DNA of 64,000 nucleotides from Stratiolaelaps scimitus (Eukaryota; Arthropoda; Arachnida; Mesostigmata; Laelapidae): contig JABWDB010000002.1 in assembly GCA_019614645.1 (NCBI GenBank), positions 21,937,501 through 22,001,500 of the forward strand, read 5' to 3'. Shown here one piece after another: positions 1-11,132 of the stretch; within the stretch, counting starts at the first letter, position 1, and each line of letters begins with the position of its first letter. A program made the position numbers and the translations under genes. The notes below the pieces were generated by a model. It made no database searches. It was not told where the DNA came from and saw nothing but the letters and a program-made list of their open reading frames with translations.

Positions 1-1344
1 CCTCTCCGAATGGGTGAGGGCGGGAGCAATCGTTTGGTGACGACGCCAGTGCGAGACAGTGCGGCAGTCACGGACCTTGCTGTGGTACCGCCATCGGGGT
101 TCCCCTTTCTCTGAAACGACAAACCAGCGCATAGACAGATAGATAGATTGGCAGAGAGGTAGACACCCTGAGACACGACGTCGTGCCACAGACGACAATC
201 GCCGAAGTGACGAACGCCTGCTTGCTCAGTCGTTCGCCGCCTGTTTGTCCTGTCCATGTCCTGCCACAAACAGGACGAACAGGCTGTGTCAGACTCGCGC
301 GGTCGGAACTGATGCGGCTACAGTGGTGCGTTCTGGTGTCTGTCCGATCTCCACCGACTGATGACGGCGCAGCAAAGATCTCAAAGTGTGACCTCCTGAA
401 CCCGAGTCGATTCGAGCGCTTCGTCCGATTGGTCCTGCTTTTTGTTTTTTTGCTCTTGTAATGCTGGCAGGCTGGCTGAACAGGCCGACCGAGATTCTGC
501 TCCTAGCAGAATCTACGGAAGCCACTTAATGGCGATTATACATATATGCTCGCACTTTGCTCCCATTATGACACAAATGCAGTGCAATACAACAATATTT
601 GTCAGAGTTGCCGCAACCATAAAGTATATAATAACATGTAAAGTTCAATTATTTGGTCAGATAGACGAAAAAGCGTCGTTGTTGTCACCAGCCAATCGTA
701 CGTTGCTATAGTTGGCAACATTACGCCTTGGCGGAATTGGAAACTGGCTCAGATCACCTCTCTATCAAGTATATACGATAACTACTGTCGGCATTGCCGT
801 GAGATCGACATCGTGACTCACGCGTGGACGGGTCTGGCTGGACGAGCTGTCAAACACCATTAGAGTTAATTTGCAGAGACGAATTGCACTCTTGCACTGG
901 AATTGAGAAGAAGTCGGCTGAAAACTGTACTCATATGACAACGTGAGGACCGGTGTGCAACTCCACAGACGAAGTGTGCTTCCGAGGATATCCTATTGTA
1001 TTCCTTGAATCAAATCAAGACGACGACTTACCTATGCTTATCACCATGCGCAATTTGGAAGCATTACTCTCTCATTACGTGCAATAGGTAAGCGTTCACT
1101 CATGAATTCATCGGTGAATCACGATCGCGTAGCGGCTATGACCAGCTCACTTGGGAGATTCTGCCAGATAAAATGACCCGTTTCGAGCGTAAGCAAACTT
1201 TGCCAACGTTTCTCGTGGAAATTAGCCGATGTGTCGACGACATCGTGACATCGCTAATGTGCAAGCACCGTCATCCGCTCGGGGGACAAAAGTGAAAGTG
1301 TCCTGCTGATCAGCGTCGCTGTTTTGTCGCTGAGTGAGAACTTG
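1..1344 (+). other. Upstream / 5' region of exon A, no coding frame recognised
   Basis: This stretch precedes the first convincing coding exon. It is fairly GC-rich by eye, and the open frames in it are short and resemble no protein I know. A donor-like TAG|GTAAGC occurs near 1086-1092, so part of the stretch could be a spliced 5' untranslated exon. No TATA box or initiator could be placed with confidence. That it is promoter and 5' UTR is inferred only from its position before exon A. Confidence 0.35.
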
Positions 1345-1486
1345 ATGGATACATCGCTGACGCTCCATTTGCTGCTCGCGTTACTGACTTTTGCTCGCCT
1401 GTGGCAAGATGCAACAGCAGCATGTCGGCCGCCGGAGCAGGTGGACGAGGAGCAGCCGCGCTCACTGGGAGAGGAGACGTTTACAC
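1345..1486 (+). CDS. First coding exon (A): signal peptide plus acidic linker, unknown secreted or membrane protein
   Basis: The ATG at 1345 opens 47 codons plus one base, and the exon then meets a strong GTAAGT donor at 1487 (phase 1). Residues 1-26 look like a cleavable signal peptide, with a hydrophobic core LLLALLTFARLW and small residues ATAA before a cysteine. The rest is a short charged linker (EQVDEEQPRSLGEETFT). A phase-1 intron straight after the signal peptide is usual in animal proteins built from extracellular modules. The frame stays open past the donor only to 1533. Upstream in-frame TTG codons were not used as starts because ATG 1345 sits directly before the hydrophobic core. 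The last ~30 bases and the donor closely match exon B at 40210-40474. No further exon was recognised, so the gene family is unknown; cell-adhesion or receptor proteins are only a guess. Confidence 0.6.
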
Positions 1487-2425
1487 GTAAGTATTTCGAT
1501 TCGCCCTTCGGATTGATTTTGATGGACGATTGAAAATTTGTCTATGTGTCGTAGTCGCTCGCTACACTGCGAAGTACGTATTAGGCCAGGGCGGAGGAAT
1601 CAAGTGCATCCGATGTATTTTCTATGTGTGCATGGTGACGGCGATGTTTGCAGCAAACATCGAGTCCAGTACTAGTGGTCGTCAGCTGTCGTCGAAAATT
1701 CGTCAGGACGAGCCAGTGCGTTCGCGGCGGTTTAAGTGGCCCGGAGGAAATGATTAGTAGTATTATTTACTCAGGCTGGGCCCTGCATTTCAGAGTAAAT
1801 GAAAGTCCCTGTTGATGCGGCAACCATCTTGACGATCGATACTTATAGATAATCCAGACAAATCGTGATCAGAGATTGCTGACGATGGAATAGTACTTTA
1901 GGCTCCTGTCGGATCCCGACGGATCGAGCAATGTTAAAAGCAACTTAAAGCTTTGTGACATGCCAGCAATGATAATGTGTGTCACTATACATAACTACAT
2001 ATAGGTACCGTGCGGGGATGAAACGGGGGCAGCCCTGTGCGTCGTTCGCTCTCGCCAACGTCCAATCATCTCCGCTACCATGTTACCCCGCAACAGGCAG
2101 TGACGCACGTTGACCCAGTGACATACGTGGAGAAGATCATATAGGTCTATCAGTCCTGCCTGCCTTCAAAGCAAAGCTCCATATATTCAAGGTAATGCTG
2201 TCTGAACGAAAGCATTCAAATTCTTCGCGGCCCCTCGGTGGTTGTGGTGGTGTTGTTGTTGTCACATCATCATCATCATAGTAGTTGACCCAAAATTGGT
2301 CCAGGATTGGACCCAGGAGCTCTGCCATTTCCACCCTCAAAGCTTCCCATGCCAATCCTACGCCCCCACGAATATATCGATCATTCAAAACAATTTCATC
2401 TATAACGGTCTCCACGACTACAGTG

Positions 2426-2445
2426 TATATATATATATATATATA
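2426..2445. repeat. (TA)n microsatellite
   Basis: Uninterrupted TA dinucleotide tract of about 20 bp, followed by CACATATAGATC. Confidence 0.9.
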
Positions 2446-3433
2446 CACATATAGATCTGGCACCGCTGGGTGCAGCCACAGCAGCAGCAGTAGCAGTATT
2501 GCGAATGAATTTAGTCATGAATAGAATGACCGCATGTTGGTTCCGTGGTCAGTGAGTATATCGTAGAAACAAAACAAGAACTGGTGGCGTTGGTCGTTCA
2601 ATTATTATAACTTCTCCGACTGTCCTACCGTGAGCAGAAGTACCAACCTGCGTTAGAGTGAACGCCGTAGGCAGGTAGGTGCATTTTTAACCTTCGTCGC
2701 CAATGTTCAAGGCGCCACTGGCATCAGCAATGGAAGCGTGGGCCATCAATGTTCACATCCCCGCGATCCAGTCGCCCCTGAGAAGTTGCGTGCCACCTCA
2801 CATTAACTCCTTAAGATGAGGTGCGGTAGTCATGGGGTCGCCGTAAGTCTCCTCCAGTGTTTGGGAAGCGGACTGAGAAACAGGCACTACCCCAGTGCGC
2901 GATCAGCTCAGAGCAACCACTTAACCATGTTTCCAGAAGGGAGCAACGAGCGCATCCGTTACGCAGACAGGCAGGTCGACCCGTGCAGGATCTGCATCCA
3001 CAACTTGGCTTAGATAATGCGGCAACATGAACGAGCGTATAAGCGACACCGAGTGGCTGTATAACTCAGTTTGTCGACCTCGGGCCGATCACCAGGAGCC
3101 AAATGGTAACGACAAATGGGTTCCATTCGAGAAAAATACCCAAAGAGCAGAAGATAAGCTCGCTCAGATAGTGTTTGTTGGCATCTCTATAAAACAGCCC
3201 TAAAATTATTGCACAACACCCTGACCTACCGGAATAAGTATATTATAAAGTGACACGTATTTGTTATTGTCTATTGGGCTAATAATAAAATAAAAAAAAG
3301 TAGATCTATCAAATGTTTGTAACGATTGCACGATTTTTATATTTAACATCGGTGTCGACTCGCGTGGACAGCACACCTTGAACACGTTGTGTCGTTCCCC
3401 TTGCCCGCGACCTGTTTACACAAACTAAACCTT

Positions 3434-3437
<4 letters not shown>

Positions 3438-3510
<73 letters not shown>
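3438..3510. repeat. Long (TA)n microsatellite
   Basis: Perfect TA tract of about 73 bp, the longest uninterrupted one in the window. It should be highly length-variable and cruciform-prone, and its length in the assembly may be unreliable. Confidence 0.95.
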
Positions 3511-3518
<8 letters not shown>

Positions 3519-4426
3519 AAAATGTTTGCTACCTAAATCATATCGCATTTAATCCAATTAAATCTCACGTGGTCAAATTTATTCTCCAACGTTGTAGACG
3601 CAGTGGCTCATAAATAAACGTGTTTATTATCTTCGCAAGCTGCACCGACTCTATCAATGATGTTAACTCTGAGTGGATTAGATGAAGCTAGATGAAAGCG
3701 CTACCTTTTACCGAACAATAGGTTGGCTACGTGTGACAGACTGTGAAGGTATGAAAATTGTCACCCTTGTAGATCACCCGTTTCACTCATGGGCTGATTA
3801 GCCACAACAAACACAATGTACCTAGAAGATATTCGTTAGGCGCCAAAATGAACACACGGACACTTATAAGAGCAGCCAATAGAGAGATATTCAGTAGATG
3901 CCACGATAATCTTGTTCGTCTGTAGGCCTGGTCGTCTCCTACAGCATACGTGACACGAGCAGCCTAAAAAGACGCATGACGATCGGCCTTCGTCGGACGG
4001 CGAGCGGTTGTAAGATTGATTAGCTAGCCTTACAGGAGAGGCGTTCACGAGAACAATGATGGCCTTCACAATAACTTCTGTGTGTGTTAGTAAAATGTAG
4101 CCATATTAGCTTATTTTTATGTTAAAGATGTCGAAGTGTGTGCACTCGAAGCCGAGCCCGCTCTCACATTATGTTTGTTTATCACGTTGAAAAGGCCTGC
4201 GTGGTTATCTGCGTGGTTGCCGCAAAATCTGTGTCCTGGTATTAAAGGTCGTATTAGCGCTCCTGATATGCTCTCATAAGCAGTTTCATCGTGTTATATA
4301 AATGTGTAGGCACTTCTAACGATGGGCGAAATTTGAGTAACTTGCCATATTAGTCGATAATGATATTACGTATACCGGTGATCTATTTTTATTTGGAGAT
4401 CGTGAGAGAAGCCTGTGTACTACAAC

Positions 4427-4429
<3 letters not shown>

Positions 4430-4463
<34 letters not shown>
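4430..4463. repeat. (TA)n microsatellite
   Basis: Perfect TA tract of about 34 bp, preceded by ACAACATG. Confidence 0.95.
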
Positions 4464-4465
<2 letters not shown>

Positions 4466-4590
4466 GATAAAGACGCCCGATCAGCGCCATGTTCCATTTA
4501 GCGTTAGTCGCTTGCAGTGTCATAATCGTCATGGGCCATGCCCAATCATTTCACGTTGGGTCTCGCTCTTCCAAGGGCTGTCGTCGGAAG

Positions 4591-4662
4591 CCAACCAACC
4601 AACCAACCAGCCACCCACCCACCTAGCTAACTAACTAACCAAACAATCAAGCAACTAACAAG
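4591..4662. repeat. Degenerate tetranucleotide array
   Basis: Consecutive CAAC, then CACC, then TAAC units in a C- and A-rich strand with no G except in a few interruptions. It reads as a decaying tetranucleotide microsatellite whose unit has drifted along the array. Confidence 0.7.
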
Positions 4663-6164
4663 ACGGTTACTCATTCCACCTCTGCCCCGTTCATGAGACA
4701 AAGATGCTGAACGCGTAGGCACTATAAACGCATCCGCATTTCGGGGCCGTCGGAGCGACGCGACGTTCAGCGGAGGACGGCGACAGCAACAACGACGACA
4801 ATGATGAGGATGATTCGAGAACCGAGATTCACCCTCCTCGATCCTGGCGAGACGCCTATTTGTTTGTTTGTGTTGTTGTTGCTGCTGCTGCTGCTACTGT
4901 GATCGGCTTAACTGGAACGACCTCGTTCGCTGTCATGATCGGATTAGTGAGCGCATGAGTGCAAGCGTCTGTGCGCGTGTGTTTGTGGCGATTGAAGAAA
5001 TCGGGGGCTTCTGTCGCCTTCTCGGCCTCCACCTTCGTAGATAGCAGCGACAAGAGCGTAGTAATAACCACAGTCTCCTACACTGCCAACGCCACTGCCG
5101 TTACTACCACTACTGGTACTGCTGCTGCTGTTACTGCTTGTAGTTCAGCGCACTGCTCCAACGGCGAACCTATCATTATTGCCGTAAGGGACAAGAGCCG
5201 AGAAAGTCGCGGAGCGGGCTTAGCTGGGTTACTGTACTAGTGGAAGTCGCTGCATTGTTCGTGTGCGCACTCTGTCTGGCGACCGTCGGTTGGGCCAAAC
5301 GGCAGGGATACGACACAGATGAGGTGGACGACAACGGTAGTAGCGGAGAATTCAATCAGTTGACTACGACGGTCACCTATCGCTCTGTTTACTAACCTGA
5401 CCCTGGCCTCGTTTGCTGGAAACAGACGAAATCGAATCGTAACCGAGTAGTAGTATTGCCATTGACTTTGGAATCAACCACGAATCGTGTCAGCGAGCTA
5501 CGTCACTAGGGTCGCTCCATACTAATTGCTGGAAAGTATAATATAGCTAGGGTGGCTGTTTCCTTTATGAATTTCAGCTTCCAATCGAAATGCGTGATGG
5601 ACGTCCAATGTCTATCGGGATGCACAAGACCAAAGGGGTGACTGGTTGACGTTGAAGGGCGTTGCCTGTATTTGCTATTCGTTTATGACGCACAGCACGG
5701 TAGGACATAATAGCTATATCCATGGTGTGTAAATCTCAAACGTGTCCCCATGCCTCTACTGAACTGTGTTTAATCACTGTGTTAAATGACATAACTATTA
5801 TATTAAAGAAACGACGATGATCGTCTCTTTTTTCATATCTTCTGTATGCCAGTATAAATCTGTCGGGATATCTACCTGGTAGCCAACCGCGTTCGCTATA
5901 AGTGAGTGGCCCCGATGACAAACATTGCGAGTCTCGTCGGTGTCCGAGAGACGTCGTGACCCCGTCTGGTCATTAGGTGAATGGCACATTACGCGAATTG
6001 CTATTAGTACTATCATTAATTTAAGCCAACGTTAAACATCTCCCAGACAAATGCATGTCTATCTCTATCGAAGGCAGCCGTTTTAATCTTTAAAAACGAG
6101 CACTCGGTGCCGATAAAATAGCAAAGCCTTATATGAGCCGCTTTAGTGCCACAAGTTCAAGAGA

Positions 6165-6188
6165 ATATATATATATATATATATATAT
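6165..6188. repeat. (TA)n microsatellite
   Basis: TA tract of about 24 bp ending in TTGAATTTT. Confidence 0.9.
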
Positions 6189-6930
6189 TGAATTTTACAT
6201 CGACCAAGCATGTCTAACAATTCTGACTCTGCGGCGATTTTCATCTTGATATATTTGTCGCTGTCTGTTCAGTTATGCCGCTATTTTTAGACAAACTGCT
6301 ATTTGATATCAGTACTTGTTTAACATTTGGAACGTACATCTATTCTTGCCGTGTTATAGTTATCGTTTCCGAAATGAATTTGAAGGAACCTTATTAAGCG
6401 AAGCCCAACCCATCGACGAGTCTCCCCGCTGTTGTGGAGCTGATCGCATCGGATCTGGCCAATTTTGTTTTCTTCACAGCGTTAAGTGTCTTATCTCCTA
6501 GACCCAATATAGATGAGCGGTCGGGAGGAGAGCTGTTGTTTACGACGGCAGTGCAATTCTACCTCGATAATAGGTCTCAGTGTGAGGTGACCTACATTTA
6601 ATTGCATATACGGATCGTTTGTCTCTATCTCTGTAAAGCTAAAGGCACGCGTCGATTAAGCGGCGCCGTGAGACGAAGCTCATTGGCGAAATACAAAGAC
6701 GTAATCGAGTCTTTTTTAATGTGTTGTTGTTGTTCCTTGTAAATATGAGCGTTTTATCTGGTTCTGTTAAGGATTCGCTAGAGATTTGATGTTTATATTC
6801 AATTTTAGATGGTCGAAAAGTACGATTCAAACGAATTTAATTATGAGCCGTTTGGTCCGCACGTTCTCTCATGGTATTTCTGTATTTCATCTAGGATGAC
6901 TTGGCGATCTTTTAGTCTACCCCTACAGTT

Positions 6931-7170
6931 ACCTGGATGCTCTAGTAGTGAGCGTCTTGGACTGTTAGACAGGAGGGACGTATGGATTGAGATCAAATCC
7001 TGTCAGACGCTTCGGAGAATCTTTGGACTTTTTTCCTTGTCATCTTTCTTTATCTGTGGATTCTTGCCAGGTACGAGTAAGGTTGAGAGAAGGTCCTCAT
7101 AGTCCTACCTAAAGGTTAAGTGCTGAGGCCTGTCAGATAGGGGTAGAGCTGAGGGTCAGCTCAAATAAAA
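6931..7170 (+). mobile_element. tRNA-derived SINE, decayed copy
   Basis: The segment aligns over its whole length with 50687-50920, at roughly 80% identity by eye. Shared blocks include GTGAGCGTCTT, CAAATCCTGTCAGACGC, GGAGAATCTTT, AGGTACGAGTAAGG, GGTCCTCATAGT and CTAAAGGTTAAG. The head has the layout of a tRNA with an internal pol III promoter. In this copy the B box is damaged: it reads AGATCAAATCC where the other copy has GGTTCAAATCC. The copy also lacks about 20 bases of the body compared with the other. The 3' end is A-rich (CTCAAATAAAAG), and a (TA)n tract follows about 50 bp later. It is probably no longer able to be transcribed. Confidence 0.75.
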
Positions 7171-7222
7171 GTTTACTCCTCCAAATCAACATTAAAGTAT
7201 CTCCATATATGTTACTCTCCAA

Positions 7223-7245
7223 ATATATATATATATATATATATA
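7223..7245. repeat. (TA)n microsatellite
   Basis: TA tract of about 23 bp, just downstream of the SINE copy at 6931-7170. Confidence 0.9.
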
Positions 7246-7588
7246 CAGAAAAACAGGACCAATATAGGAGAGGGCACCTTCAAAGGTTGTCTCCGATCGG
7301 TTGCGAAAGTTTGTATATACATATTTATAACTTTATGTATGTACACATATACTGAGGCGCTAACGCCTCAGGATCTAGGAATAAATAGACGGATAGTGGA
7401 GCATGCCTCAAGTCCGAACTACGCCAATATGGCCTAACAAAGGTTTGAATTTTTCCGCCTGATACTATATACACATTCATTTTACAAAGTAATGTCATAA
7501 TACGGACCAGAGAGAGAGATACCGAGAAATGTCTGATGTGAAATGCTGCCCAGGGCTGGCGGTAAGTCGCAAACGACACTCCATTTTG

Positions 7589-7604
7589 TATATATATATA
7601 TATA
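7589..7604. repeat. (TA)n microsatellite
   Basis: Short TA tract followed by CATATATCAG. Confidence 0.85.
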
Positions 7605-8152
7605 CATATATCAGATGGAGTGGACCTTCAGTACACCGAAAGGTTGTTGGGAGGGTTCCTTTACTCAGCTCCCTCGTTTTCTGACGTCTCTTCGCGTAGT
7701 CTTCCTATGCTTCTACCGATTGCTCATACATCGATAATCGATTGTTCTCCGATGAAGATTTCCCCTTGTCCCACTTACGACTACGAAGTGCGCGGCTCTA
7801 CGCGGGACCACTTCGTGCTTGAGTGGAAGGCGATGAGATACAGCGGAGCGACGGGGAACCGAGCGAGCAGAGCTCCATGAACAAATCATTACTCTTTATA
7901 ATTAGCTTAATCGTCAGCTAATACTACAAAGTAATTATGATCACTCCGTTAAGTATATGTGTATGTGAACGGACCTGTTTGGCCCACGTCTGCGAGGAGC
8001 GACAACAGTTCTGGAGGGGAACCTCATCGAACGACCCTTGTCCATAGAGCTACGATCTGAGTTAGCGATCAACGACGGTGGGGTGATGACATGCACAAGT
8101 GGAGGGTGATCATTTGTTGTTCTTTGGCGTACTAATTATTTTTGTTTCGTAA

Positions 8153-8177
8153 ATATATATATATATATATATATATA
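8153..8177. repeat. (TA)n microsatellite
   Basis: TA tract of about 25 bp, followed by an imperfect ATACGTATATAT extension. Confidence 0.9.
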
Positions 8178-11112
8178 CATACGTATATATGGGGAGTTGC
8201 TGGCCATCGTTAAGCAAACATATGCGTTTAGCATGTAGGTCACTCGAGTACGGGGACACTGTAATAATGTTAGCATTATATAGTCGTTCGATATGCGACT
8301 ACCCACGATGAACATTAGATACTAACGCGATATGAAGTCTCAGTTCACAATGTCCATTTTAAACCACACTTTTACACATAATATATACACTATAAAACAC
8401 TATAAAAAATTATCTCTTGGTCGTCGCTGTCAGTCCAATTGTTCGTCTATTCTATTACATCTACGCAAACGACAGCCTCATCAAAATACCGTGCACCTAC
8501 GTAGCGTCGGAACGGCGACACATATTTTCATACCGTTGCACTGACTAAAATTTCAAGTTTCTCGAGACAACTTGGGCATCGAATCGGTTCAAATTTACGA
8601 TGCAGAGTTACGAGCGGTTGCCATACCGGCGAAACGACTTCTGTCAACTGTTAAAGCGTCAGTTCAGTGTGAGCCATTTTCGCTGTCTCCGTCGTCGTCT
8701 GACAGCTGTACAACGGACAGGTGGTTAATGTGCATCTGCTCCTGTCGCTCAAAGCAGCTTGTTTTTGTCAAAGAGATCAAGCAGGTTGGAAACTGCTGTA
8801 CCTCTGCTATTGTATATTCATACCGCCAAAGCAGTGGATGGCTGTGTTAACTGCGCGCATCGGAAAAAGTTAATTACGGGTACGTTCATCGCATATGGTA
8901 TCCAGTTATTATTAATTACAAAGTACGCATTACGGGGTACAAATGCGAAATATGGGTACTACATACGTGTTCAACAAACCAACGATATTCTACCAATATG
9001 GCCACCATGCAAAAGTCCGCGGCGCAGGATCAGATCCACTGACACACTTCGCCTTTTTCCGTGTCCGTGTCACCCATCACCACAACAATCACACGCCAAT
9101 GTGCGAACAGACAAATCAGACAAAGTTCAAATAATCTATATATCCGTTCCTGCCCTTCAGCTGCTAGTGCTGTTTCTACGGACGTGCAACAAAAATAAAA
9201 TAAAATCATGCGCGATAGTTAATCTCTGTCACAGAAGCCAATTCTGGGATATCTTCCCTTTTTTTCCAGACATCGGCGTCATGATGCAGGAGCATGTTAT
9301 TATTATTATTGCCACGGGTGCTGCCTCTGATGATGTATCTTCCAACGACCACCATCTCTCATCCCTCAAAGCGACATATGTCTGTGTGTATAAATGGATG
9401 GCTTGATAGGTGGGTGTATGTATCATCTATCGAAGAGGGTAGCCACAGAGCCACACAGTTACCACTGTTCCTGACGCGCGGTCCCGGTTCAGCTTGTACC
9501 GGTCATGTCGTTAGGATGAATGTATTATTATTATCATTATTGTTACAATTACAAATACCGACCAGGCAAGCTTCGTTAGCTAGCGGAATCTCCGAAGCCG
9601 GCAGGAGTGATTCCGAGAAGGGTGGGTGCTGCGCCGAGGAAAAGTGGAGAATAAGACAACAAAGAGAGATCGTTTGCGTGGCTTCGGCGGCCACCGCCGC
9701 TGCTGCGTACATTGAGGCATTCGAAGACACTCGACTGGAGGGGAAAAGCCCTGGCAAAGTGTCTCTCCCTTTCGACGAGATGTATAGACAGACAAGCCTC
9801 AGAGCAGGACTCGAACGGAGACACGTCCCTCCTGTGCTGTGACAGTTTGTCTGGTCATAGTGCGCTCGAAGAGATCGAGGAAAATAAGGGGAGAGAATAA
9901 GGCTCAGCAGATAGATGCCAGCCGAGAATTATTAATGGACTCGCAGTAGTGGACGCAGATCATATGCGCCACGGTGGCAGAAACAGCTCTCATGAATGAC
10001 GATCGCAGCAGTAAAAAAAGGCCGGCAGCAAAACGGGCACCGCCGCTGCTCCTGCTCCTGCTGGTGGTCGAGTACAAAAAAGAAGGTCAGTCAAACAGCC
10101 GAAAAGAAAGCGATCATTTCGGGAAAACACGAAGCAGAGAAAGAATGAAATAGTTGAGCTGTTACTATTTACTACTGGTTCTACTATAACGGCGAACGCT
10201 ACAGCTGCCACACACATTGGCGTATGTAGATATGGTAGAGTGAGCCAATGAAAGTTCGCTGTATCGTATCCTATATGTGGATTCGACTCATGCTGCGTAT
10301 AATACCACCGTCATAGCGGAATGAAGCGATAAATGAGTGTGTGGCGAGTAACGGAGCTGGATAGCGCCAAGGGTGAAGGGCGAACTTGAATGCTGTTGAC
10401 AATTTGATACGGTGCGACAAGGGATAACGCTGTGACAAGCCAATAGCATTTGCGGTATTCACCATTAAGGTGCGCGGAGCTTGGGTTGTAGTTTCTTTTA
10501 TATTTCATAGTCTCAGCCACAACAGCGCGTGAAGTCGGACACAAGCCGGAATGCAATGTACCACTATAAAATGCATTCAATTTTGGAGACATTTTTCAAT
10601 ACGTTGTGGCAGAGTTACGTTTATTCCTAGAACACGTAAGCACTTGGAAAGAATTTATACTCGCTTCTTCATAATGACACTCTTAAGGGCAATACTTGAA
10701 TTACGAATCGGTCTCCTCTACGGGTTTGTTTTCTCTCATTTACGCTCACTGGAAAAACTTACTGCTGAACAAAGACCTCAGTAATATTTTATTGTGTTTT
10801 AGAGTCCCGACTCTACGGCCTAACCCGTCTGTGTATGGCAAGGCAGGTCAAACAATCGAGGACATTAAAATTGAGCGGATAAAAAATGTGTAATCTATTG
10901 GCAAGACTTCTTACTTGCTATCAATGATATCAATCTCTTTTAACCTAACCCCAGTTAGATAAATTTGTCCGCGCACCAGAGAACGCCACTGCCCACGTTG
11001 GACGTCGCTGGTCAACACTGATAGAATTATCAAACTAGCTTTCTCTTACTGGCTACTACCACCACCACGATCGCTTTCGCTACTCAGGTCCATTGACGAT
11101 GCATGACCCAAA

Positions 11113-11132
11113 TCTCTCTCTCTCTCTCTCTC
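11113..11132. repeat. (TC)n microsatellite
   Basis: Perfect TC tract of about 20 bp ending at CGAGATG. Confidence 0.9.

Larger units (their letters stand above)
1487..6930 (+). other. Intron-like non-coding stretch after exon A
   Basis: No convincing exon was seen. The stretch holds (TA)n tracts at 2426-2445, 3438-3510, 4430-4463 and 6165-6188, a degenerate CCAA/CCCA/CTAA tetranucleotide array near 4591-4662 and a GTT/GCT trinucleotide run near 4871-4896. Open frames here are short, on both strands, and often translate the (TA)n tract into Tyr-Ile runs. It starts at the donor of exon A, so it is most simply read as intron. Confidence 0.4.

Noticed and set aside
8759..9406. 215-codon open frame, plus strand
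   Set aside because: Starts at TTG, overlaps frames on both strands, erratic composition and no domain resemblance.
9800..9830. Minus-strand GTTCGAGTCC, B-box-like
   Set aside because: No paired T stem and no A box at tRNA spacing.
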